Shown here: piece by piece, positions 37,485 through 48,300 of the stretch
How positions within the stretch are numbered: position 1 is the first letter of the stretch
How the letters are laid out: the number at the start of each line of letters is the position of its first letter
Assembly (NCBI RefSeq): GCF_003073045.1
Contig: NC_037592.1
Location: forward strand, 13,696,384 to 13,760,383
Source: Pomacea canaliculata
Lineage: Eukaryota; Mollusca; Gastropoda; Architaenioglossa; Ampullariidae
Direction of reading: 5' to 3'
Length of the DNA stretch: 64,000 nt
Position numbers and translations under genes: made by a program
Notes under the pieces: generated by a model
What the model was told of the DNA's origin: nothing
The model's input: the letters and a program-made list of their open reading frames with translations, nothing else
Databases searched by the model: none

Positions 37485-39037
37485 GATGCATGAAGAAAAC
37501 AAGTGCACGACTCTCACCTCGCCAACCCCCTAACATGCACAGGTTGAGGAACGATAAGAGAGCTCGGGTTGGGGTTTCCGGCTGGATAAGCTGTAGGTCA
37601 AAGGTCAAAAGGGTTAGCTGTGATAACTCCTGTGTGTCACTGGGGAAAAAAGTTTCAAAACTTCGCTTTTCCTGTTTTGAATTTTGAATTATAATTAAAC
37701 GACCCACGTCACCTCTGACTTGTAGCCACAGTCCATGCTGTTTTGAAAGGATTTCATGGGCTGACCGCTTTTAAAAGTGATTCAAATATTATTGCGTATA
37801 TTAGTAGGATATTTAATAGGCGATATATTTCAGTAGTCGTATGGCCTACAATTAATGATTCTCTTATTGTTTTGACTGATGCAGGCTGACAAAAGCTGAA
37901 CATTGTAGATGTCACCTGATCTTTATCGCCCATTTTTCTGTTATGTTCTTGTGTCCATCAAGGTCCCAGAACTTTGTCTGCAAGGAGGTTAATGGCAGAT
38001 GGAAATGTTTCAAGATCAAAGTTGATTTTCACTGAGCTCCAGATTGTCGAAAATAAACTGTAATTGTTCGAGAAACGAGACCACAGAAGAAGACTCTCGT
38101 GGCCTCCTAATGAATACTAGAATGGGCTTTTCATGGACACGGCCATCAGATCATTGTAGTTTCTTTTTGACCAAAAGCCGCCATAAAATACAGAGCAAAA
38201 ATTATTGTATCAGTCTAAACACATTATTGTCCTTTCATCTAAGATTTCTATTTCGTAGTTTGAAGGACTTGAATGTTGAGATATATCTACAACTTCCTGT
38301 GAGCCTTAGTTCTGTCGAGAGTTTAAAGTGACTATGATACAGTTCCCGATTCTATGAAAAAAACTGGATGACTCTTCTGTAGCTGTGTTTTAATTTGTCA
38401 TCTCTTCTATAAGGACTCCTTACACCAAGCGATGCGTGTGCAGAGTGTACGTTGATAATGTCGATATTAAGACAGTTTATCATCCAGGAAGCTGTTTAGT
38501 GGGGGCTGGCGAGGTTTGTTGTGAAACAGAAGGTCGCTTGTTCATGGTTTGATTAGGGCTGTGGATGGAATCAGTTTGTAGTTGCTATACGATGGACAAG
38601 AGTTCATTTCTGAATATAAAAGCTTGTAGTTTCTTAAGAGAGAGTGATGTCGCTTCGCCTAACTGGCTAGAGGGCGCTGCTGTCTGTCTTTTTTTGTTGT
38701 TGTTGTTGTTTTTTTTTTTTTTGTCTCATCTGACGTCACCTTTGTGCTGAAGTTGGTGTTGGTGAGTGTTTTTGCCATGCCTGCCATTGTACGTTTGGAA
38801 TCATCATCATCATCATCAATCATCAATCATCAATCATCATCAATCATCAATCATCATCAAATAATTAACTATTTATATCCGTTTCCAATTTATATGCCAT
38901 TAAACTGCAATCTCCGCGTTGGCCTGGATCATAAATACTTATACAAAAGTTCCAGTTGCCGAGGCTAGACTTTGTCACTTCGGGTAGCGCTGCTCACGGT
39001 GACAAACATCCAGGGATATAACCCTGGCATACAAAAG
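37485..39037. other. Spacer between genes A and B
   Basis: Holds the upstream region of A and the 3' UTR of B (- strand). A short AATCATC/ATC microsatellite lies at about 38803-38860 and a T-run near 38708-38721. No other coding signal seen. Confidence 0.5.
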
Positions 39038-41392
39038 TTACAGACTGGTCCTGTAAAAATTGTCCATGGATTGTTCGTCGTCATGACGCTGGACAGGTAC
39101 CTCTGCCTCGTTCTGAGGATCGACACAAACAAAAGAACACGATGTCAAACGTATTACAAAAGTCGTTATGTAACAGTTATTACAAAGCTTTCTCCTAGCA
39201 AAAATTAAACGACAATGGGGATTTTGCAAACTCACGTTTGAAACGACCCTGTCATCTTCCAGTGACATCTTGTTTCTCCTCCTGATCCTGCACATCACAA
39301 ATAACATCGTAGATGATCAAACAGAGAGAGTACCATAAAACTGTTCCTCAGGTAAGCTATTTGTTTGATCCCACGAAAGACAATACCTGTGCTGCGAATA
39401 AATGAGCGAGTGTAAATTGGTGAAAACCTGTTGAAATCCACTTACCTCTGTCTGCGCCGGAAGAAAAAGACAGTTGCGATAATAACGAGAAAGACGCCAC
39501 CTACTGCTCCTCCTACTATGCCTCCGAGCTGCTCCACTCCTGAAAGAGAAGAAGTTTTGTAATTCAACAGCCAGTACTCTCACTAATGCACGCGCGCACA
39601 CACACATACATAAAAGTTAGGACAGATTGTAGTGTGGAAATAATAATAAGATTGGTTACAACGGTTACAAAGAACCTTTAACCCTCTATTAGCTTGTAGG
39701 TAGGAGCATGGTTAATTGATATTTAACTGTCACACCACGATAAAAAAATAACCACAACTTTAGCGATCTATCCTCCAAAACTTCATCGAAAATTACTGAT
39801 GGAAAGAAGCAATAGCGAGCTGCAAGACATTACACACAGACGACAGTACCAAGGTAGGTGGAATGGAGACACTCACAGACAAGAATTAAGTTAAAGAACT
39901 AGTGGGACGGCAATTGTTTTGCTAACGAATGCGAATAATAATATTTCCTAAAATATGGATGATTACACATCTTTCGTTCTCGAGAGACAGACTTACAAAC
40001 ATTACTACCAATGGACAAACATGGGATGAATAAATAAAGAGACGAATAGATGAGTGGTCCGTCTTCTCGATTTCTGTCTCTTACCTTCTACCCATCTTTC
40101 TAAGCTTATTCTTGCCGACGACAGAGGTTTTGTCTCTGTTATTACAGTGACACGTTCTGTCGATGTCCACTGGGGTAATCTGTTGAATGGAGGAGGCAGT
40201 GACGAGAGCGACGTGGCTCTGGTGCTAGATGATGTCGACGATGAAACTGTTATCGTTGTTTTAAGAGAAGTTGATGCTGACAGTGCACGTGATTTGACAG
40301 TCAATGCTGATGGAGTAGAGGTTGTGGTCGTTGTGGATGTAGTTGGTGTCGAGGGTGTACTACTGACTGTGCGCGATATATCCGACACTGAGGAGGATGA
40401 CGTGGGTACTGGGGTGGCTAGACGTGCAGCTAGCGTTGATGTCAATGGTGAAAAGGATGTTTTTGTAAGGGTGGACGATGTCGATGGTACAGCTGTTGAG
40501 GTTGGTGTTGATGACGAAAAAACTGTGTATATTACATCGCGAACTAGTGTTGATGATGTAGTTGACTGTGAGGATTCCTCTGTTGCTGTTGTTGCTGTTT
40601 GACGGGTGGCGTATATCGACATGTGGACAGCGTGCTCGATGTAGGAGCATACGTGGGTGGTTGGGGAGTTGTAGCTGTAGTGGGATAAGGTCTTGGTGTT
40701 TCAGCTGTTGTTTCTGTGGCACGCATGGTGTGTTTCGGTGCTTGAAGACTTGATTCTGTACGGTTGGATGCTGTCGTTGTTGAATTTTCGCTCGTTATAA
40801 ATATTTCCTGATGGTGAACTGATGTTGTATGCGCATTTTGGTGAGAACCTGATGCTGCTTGTGTTTTCTGATGAGAATCTGGTGGTCTGTCCATGTTGTG
40901 ATGAGAATCTGTGGGTCTGTCCATGTTGTGATGATAATCTGTGGGTCTGTCCATGTCATGATGATAATCCGTGGTCTGTCCATGTTGTGATGAGAATCTG
41001 TGGGTCTGTCCATGTTGTGATGAGAATCTGGTGGTCTGTCCATGTCATGATGATAATCCGGTGGTCTGTCCATGTTGTGATGAGAATCTGTGGGTCTGTC
41101 CATGTCATGATGAGAATCTGGTGGTCTGTCCATGTCATGATGAGAATCCGGTGGTCTGTCCATGTCATGATGAGAATCCGGTTGTCTATCCATGTTTTGA
41201 CGAGAATCGAGTGGTCTGTCCATGCTCCAACGAGAATCGGATGGTCTGTCCATGTTCTGGTAAGAGCTTGGTCTGGCCATGTCACCTGAATCACCCATTA
41301 CGCAGCAAATTGAAATAAGTATAACATTCTGCCAGTTTGAACTCATTTGTTTTAGCCTAGATTTATCTACTGTAAAAAGAAATCAAACACCC

Positions 41393-41435
<43 letters not shown>

Positions 41436-41674
41436 CACGTTAATTACACGTCAACTGTTAGACCAGTCTGTATTTACTACACCCCGCCTCCACTCAGTGG
41501 CCAACAAGACATTCCCCTGAATAATAATTCAACAACAATAACGAGCACAACCTCAATAATCCAAGAGAAAGATTCGGAGAGGACAAGTAAAGTAGAAGTG
41601 GTAGACGTGATCTTACCTGAACTCCCGAGAAAATGAACAAACAACACCAGTTCTAGAAAAATCAAGCTACCCAT
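39038..41674 (-). CDS. Mucin-like single-pass membrane protein, gene B of the cluster
   Basis: Exons (- strand order): 41674-41617, 41369-40085, 39539-39446, 39287-39236, 39112-39038 (stop). Exon 1 is a signal peptide (MGSLIFLELVLFVHFLGSSG). Exon 2 begins VDKSRLKQMSSNWQN, then runs through 12-13 copies of a 10-aa unit (MDRPPDSHHD), then a Ser/Thr-rich part ending near LSSARISLERWVE. Exon 3 is the transmembrane helix (GGVFLVIIATVFFF) with RRRQR. Exon 4 is IRRRNKMSLEDDRVVSN. Exon 5 gives the tail NEAEVPVQRHDDEQSMDNFY and the C-terminus RTSL. It lacks the GYGL exon of A and C. Expected size about 520 aa. The reading frame changes near 40970 (a G missing in one repeat copy) and near 40620. All splice phases agree with A and C. 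Confidence 0.75.
40875..41265 (-). repeat. 30-bp tandem repeat coding MDRPPDSHHD units in gene B
   Basis: Twelve to thirteen copies of a 30-bp unit, visible on + as (T/A)CTGTCCATG(T/C)-TGATGA-AAT. The coded unit is MDRP-(P/T/S)-D-(S/Y)-(H/R)-(H/Q)-(D/N). Inner copies are nearly identical, pointing to recent turnover. Confidence 0.9.
41392..41435. repeat. (AAC)n microsatellite in gene B intron 1
   Basis: About 14 copies of AAC between the signal exon and the repeat exon of gene B. Confidence 0.9.
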
Positions 41675-44600
41675 GACATATGAAGAAAGTTCCAACCTCT
41701 GAAATCACATCACCTGCACAGTTCACACCTCCAGGGAAAACTGAGGACGAGTGGTACATCGGCTGGATAAACAGGACTTTACACGAGGTTACAAACACGC
41801 GCTAAGACTGAGATAACACCCAGGTGTCCTTCTCCAAAGGTTTTTTTTTTTTTAAATAAAACGACTCTCACCTGTTTTGATTAAAAAGTTTGATACCACT
41901 GTATGTGAATGTCAGCACAACGAAAGCATTGTTTGGTCCATTTGTGTCAACACCACGCCACAATTGTGAACCCGGGGTAGATAGTCCACTCCCAGAACAC
42001 TTTATTTGTGTTTCACAACAAAAAGTTAACCAAACATGACAATGTGAATGGATTAATTTCATCGAAAGCTCTTAATACTACTAATGACAATAAATAATCG
42101 TACTTCGTCCACGAGATGTAAGATTTGGAACATCAGGGATAAAGCAAGAATGTACGAAGCAAGATCCAAGTCATTTCAGAGATCAAGGTTTATATATTTG
42201 GGTTTTTTTTATATCTGGGTTTTGGTAAATAAAATCTTCAGCTTCATCACAGAAGTAGGTAAGATGTCAAGAGGACACCTCATTAACAGTTACTCGAGGT
42301 TTTCTCATTGGCTGCGGCATTCAATGACGTGGAAAAGTGGAATTTGAGTTAGTCTACAAATGCTTGCCCTGTCCTCACAAAATATTTTATAATCACACGA
42401 GAGGCACTTGACTTTCAGTAAGCTGCTAGCCTATTTCTTGCTGTGTTGTTTAGGGATATTTGCGCGCTATTTGGCATCAAAATTATAAGAAAAATAAATA
42501 AATAAATAAAAGCTGAGGAACGGAAAAGCTTGAACCATACCTTGTTGCTATATGGAAAAAATAGTAAACTACATCAGGGAATATCTTAATGGCTACATGC
42601 TTTTCATGTTTTATAACTTCTTAAAGTGGAAAATTAAATACACAGAAATAAATATGGAATGTAATTTGATAATGATAATGAGAATGAAGTAATTAGTTTC
42701 AAAAACAATAAATTTGAGCAATTAGAAAAATAAACAGCACTATTTCTATTATTTTATTTATTATTATACATTTTATATATTTTATTATAGTAAATCGGTA
42801 ACATAACTGCACGTTATATAAGAGTGAAGCACAGATTGTAAGAAGTATTTGCAAACGCATACTAACGAATAAAAGGCAGACAAGGGTGTTATCAAAGTTC
42901 CAATGATACCCATGTTTTGACTGAGCTACATCTTTCCCTCTCTCTCACTTTCTCTGCCCCTCTCTCTCTCCTTCCTTGCTACAACCTTTATACATTGAAC
43001 AGGACAAACCTCGAGAGGGTTACTCACCCAGGTGCCAACACCTACCCAACACCAGAGGGCGGTAAGTGCCGATTGACGTCAGCCTATGACGAGCGCACTT
43101 CGATACCCTGGTATGACATGACCTTTAACCCAGGTTGGGTCATGAAGTTCTATTTCCGTTGTTATCATACTGTTATGTATGAAGTGTTAACTGATGACAA
43201 AAGATGATGCAGTGGACATGCAGTGGTGAAGCTGCTGCACTCGAGATAGCATTGCTCTGCCCACCCGCAAAGCCACCCCGCTGTGAAAGTACACATTTAT
43301 GTTTAGTCTCAAAATACACGTGTACTTAATTACTACAGCTTTTTACAACTTTGTGAACGGCGCTAACTTGTGAGGAAGTGCAGCCATTTTTTTTTGATGG
43401 CATAATCTCAGGTAATGTAGTGATTACCGGAAGTTGTTGTAAAGTGCGCTTGCTGTAGCGGGGTAGTGCAATAAATGTTTATACATTAATACTGAAATGT
43501 ACCCCGTTCCCCCACTAGGAACCACGCTGTAGCTAAGAGGCTATGGCCAGTGTCACGAGGATCAGGACAAATGTACGAGTGAGGGTTTGCTATGAGGCAA
43601 CCTCTTTACAGAGAACAGGATCGTTGAGTGAAGATACAGACAGTCATGTGATAATTCTTAAAAAAAAAAAACAAACTAATTTCACTAGAGAGCTCTTAAA
43701 ATTGCACGCTTAGATCTTTCGATTATACAGACTGTCTGTCAGCCCACACGTTTCATGTCGAGGAAGTGGATGTGAGAGTTGATAAGACAAAGGAACACAG
43801 CTCTCGGTTTATCCTTTCATCGCTTTAACTGTTAGCAATATGCGTTATTACCCTTTGTTACAGATGGTTACACAGGGATAACAGCCCGCACAGTAATGGT
43901 GGCTGAGTCCACGTCTGGCAGATACTATGAAGAGTTTTGTGTTGTTTTATTTTGTGAATTGTTTAGTTTATGGGTATTCTGGAATATACGGCTCAGGAAG
44001 ACAAAGTCTGACCCCAAGTTGAGTTGTGAGGTCGCTCTTCCCAGAGACAGGACATTAGTGTATACAGTCTGTCCCCAAGTTGACTTCAGCTGTGTTTTGT
44101 GTGGTTGTTTTTTTGCGATTTAAGATAAGTTGTGAGGGTGGATGATATATATATAGATTTATGGAACATTAGTCATCAGTGACTGTGTATACACTGAAAG
44201 CAGTGTTGTGCCGAACCTTGCATTTGTTATTTCTTGAGCTAAACACCAAGAAAGGAACTTTCTTTCAGGACTGAGTTTAGAATTAGAGATCATAATAAAT
44301 AATGATAATATGTCATAGTAGTAAGGATTAATTGATGTATGTTTACTATGAAATTATTTTAACATTTTTGTGTAGTTTTTAAATTATTAAATATATTCGG
44401 GCCTACAAAAGAGGTAGAGTTGTTCTGAGTAGAAAAGAACACGCAAATGTCCAGGCGTTTGTGGGAATGTGAGTGACGGTGACAACCTTCTTATCTTTCA
44501 GTCGCCAATTGTCTTTGTGTGTGTGTGTGTGTGTGTGTGCTTGCGTGTGCGTGTGTGTGTGTGTAGGAGGATGAAACATTATTTCATGTTGATTATCTTT

Positions 44601-44982
44601 ACTACAAGTTATCAGTGAAAGCCCGTATTTACATTTCTTTAAGAAGTCAGTCGCTTGTGATTCAAATGTTTAAAAAATTGGCGGTTCGCATCGTTGATTG
44701 CCTTTCACTGTTGTTTTTACACCATACTTTGTTTTCTTATCAAGCGAAAAACATTATGGTGTAGTCTGACTTTCATACACCAAGCCACAGACTCACTCAC
44801 GGGACTACAGTTGCAGGGATCAGCGCAAACATATTTATTGCTTATGATTATTTTGCAGATAAATATTTTATATTTATAAATAAAATGTTTCAATTGCTTT
44901 TACCAAACACTCTAAAAAACGATGTATATAAGAATTTCCAACTTATGTCACTGTCACAGTTTCTTTAGCAGCTCTTTCTACA

Positions 44983-45035
<53 letters not shown>

Positions 45036-45342
45036 GATGTATGTTGGAGATGTACATTCCTAGATCTCCAGTCGTAAGAATGCACAGAAGAATGAACTTC
45101 CCAGCTGGCGTTCATCGCCTTATCAAGAAGGTCCACATGAACTGTCTGCACAGTGACAGCAGGTCTGTCCATCTTCCCAAGAAGTTTCCATTTGACGAAG
45201 ACTGGACTTGGTCACACCAGGCCACGCTGCTCACATCCATCACATGCGAAGATCGACTTGCAGGAACATCTACTGTGAAACAAACTTACACATCGCTCAT
45301 GCAATACTCGTCTTTGAGCTGTCTTCGTCTTGGAACCGAACA
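41675..45342. other. Spacer between genes B and C
   Basis: No conserved exon recognised. The 3' end is the 3' UTR of gene C. A (GT)n stretch lies at 44516-44564 and a (TCTCTG)n-(TC)n-(AC)n compound repeat at about 44983-45035. An open frame on + at about 42990-43207 is richer in G+C than its surroundings (CRLTSAYDERTSIPWYDMTF) but matches nothing I know. Confidence 0.5.
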
Positions 45343-48300
45343 CTACAGGAAGGAAAGGTCCGCGGCGTCCTGAGTGAAGACACAGAGGAGCGAACATGAC
45401 ATGATAACTATTACAACAATATCTTAGATATTTAGAGATGTTTACTACTGTAAGCACACGACCACCAAGAGCACACACTGCTAGCATGCCTCACTTCAAG
45501 AATAGCACGAAGAGTAAAAGAGGTACATAAATAAGGACATGAATAATTCCCTCACACCTAGACTGAATATGAACGAACATCAAACGAGGCCCCGTATGAA
45601 AAACTGAAAAATGTCAATGTTTAAATAAAAAAATACAGCAGAAAAATTTCTAAAATCCCATCAAAAGAGTTATTGCTGATATGTAATCCTGATCCAACCG
45701 AGACTGGGCATTACAAGAATTGTTTTTTTTTAAAATATGTTTCGTCGTCGTCGTTAAAATCAAATGAAACACTGATACTCTGTGATTTGTAAGATGTAGC
45801 TCGCAGTCTGTAGAACTTAAATAGAAATAAAGTAATATAATACCTGTTTAAAAATAGTCTGTTTCCAATCATGAAGAGCGGTGAGCCCGTAGCCAACATT
45901 CACAATCCCGAGGGATTGCTAGGGAAAGCAAGCGAAAAAAACAATATGACCGGTAATATACACACAGTATTATCTAACATTATCGTACACTTTGTCACAT
46001 CTTCTTAATTAAAACATAAGTGACAAGGGTCACACGATTGTCGCCAACTGTAGGCGGTGTTTCTATTGACAGGTTGCGATTGTACAGGATAGAGAGAAGG
46101 ACGATGAGATGGTGTTGTCAGAAGAAGGACTTTGCTGGATAACCTTTCTGTCAGACGATAGATAACGACTTGTTGTACCACACAACACCTAGTCATAACG
46201 AGGCAACCAAACTCATGTGACCTGGGTTTATCGTCCACGTTATCGCCATTATCGCCACAAACTACAGATCTACATTGTAGATGTCACCAACATTAGCATC
46301 AATCCTGGACATAAAGCTATCATTAAAAAAATAACAAGATGGATTGTATATAGATAAATAGTTCAATTAACGACTGAAATTAAACCTGTAGATAACAGGT
46401 CTACTTTAAACGAATAGAAATAAATTGGCTGCAGTTTGGAGGTGTAGGTAATCTCTCTCTCGCTCTCTCTCTCACACACACACACACACAAACAAACACA
46501 AACACATGCATACCAATCTGATCGCCTGCTTGCGTTGTTGGTGTGATCATCACCAGACCAAACACACATTACCACATCACATCACAAATAAAAATAATAA
46601 AAAATGATAATTTTGCAGACTCACATTCTGTTCATTGTCATCGTCCAGTAGGAACTTGCGAGATCTTCTGATTCTGTATGTATAACATAAATAATGGAAA
46701 CACACCTTTCAGGTGATCAGACAGACAAAAATAAAACATTACGCACATTAGAATACGCAAATACCCCAACCTGTTGGATCAGGTACATCAAAATCTACCC
46801 AAAAATGCTCACGAATATAACTGCATACAGAATATTTTTGTCATTTGGTAAGCAAAAAGATTAGAAGTGTTTTGTTGTGCAAACAACAGGCAGGGTTTCC
46901 TTGACAACGGGAAATCAGTCCTTGTTTGAGGGAGTGAACATTTGCCCTTGTTAAAGCAAAGTAAAAGTAAAGCGATGACAGTTGTTTGAGACTGTCGGGA
47001 ACTAATAGTCGTGTGGCGAGTTGATGTTGATGGATATATGTTGTGGTCGTGGTAGAGGCAGTCTGTGTCGATGGCAGCTGCTAGGATGAGTTGATGTTGA
47101 TGCAGGTTTTGATGTAAGGGTAAGCTGATGTCGATGAAGAAATGATGTTTTTCGACTATGATATTCATGCAACTGTTGATAGTGCAGCTGATGAGTCCGC
47201 AGTCGAGTAGTCCTGTGAGTGTTTAAGTAGGTAAACACTTGTAGAAGTAAACAAACCTGCGTTTGCGCAGAAAGTAGATGAGAGCTGCGATAATGACGAG
47301 GCCGAGGACACCTACTGTTACCCCGACAACGGCCCTTAGCTCTCCACCTCTGAAAGAGACAAAGTTTGAAATGTACTGATGTTCTCTCAATATCTTTTGT
47401 CCTCTCTCCTTCCTCTATTGGCCGACACACGCACACACATGATAGCATGCACGCACACACGCCAGCACACACAGAATTACACACACACAGCGTTATGTCA
47501 CCTTGGTAATGTCATGATGTGGCCATGTGATGCCAGAGCAGTAAATACCAATAAAACAAGACTAAATGTTTAACCATCTACCTGTCCGATCTTAGTGACT
47601 TACCTTCTGTACTTCTTTCTGACAAGAGCGGCGCTGCTGTCTGAGCTGGTGTTTTTACCTTCGGTGTTGTAATTCTTGCATTTACTCCTCGCCTTGTTGT
47701 TTTAGTTGTTGGTCTTGTAGTTCCTCTTGTTCTTGCTGCTTTGTGTGTTGTTGGTCTAGTTGTTTTAGTTGTTGGTCTTGCAGTTACTCTTGTTCTTGTT
47801 GTTTTTTGAGTTGTTGGTCTTGTTGTTTTGGTTGTTCGTCTTGAAGTTACTCTTGGTCTTGTTGTTTTAGTAGTTCTTCTAGTAGTTACTCTTGTTGTTT
47901 TTTGAGTTGTTGGTCTTGTTGTTTTCGTTGTTCTTCTTGTAGTTACTCTTGTTGATTTTTGAGTTGTTGGTCTTGTTGTTTTTGATGTTCTTCTTATAGT
48001 TACTCTTGTTGATTTTTGAGTTGTTGGTCTTGTTGTTTTGGTTGTGCGTCTTGAAGTTACTCTTGGTCTTGTTGTTTTAGTAGTTCTTCTAGTAGTTACT
48101 CTTGTTCTTGTTGTTTTTTGAGTTGTTGGTCTTGTTGTATTGGTTGTTGGTCTTGAAGTTACTCTTGGTCTTGTTGATTTCGTAGTTGGTCTCGTAGTTA
48201 CTCTTGTTCTTGTTGTTTTTTGAGTTGTTAGTTTTGTTGTTTTAGTTGTTGTTCTTGCACTTACTCTTGGTCTTGTTGTTTTAGCTGTAGTTATGCTTTG

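Noticed and set aside
42917-43207. 96-codon open frame on +, richer in G+C than its flanks
   Set aside because: I recognise no domain and there is no paired exon in the right phase nearby. Noted in the spacer entry only.
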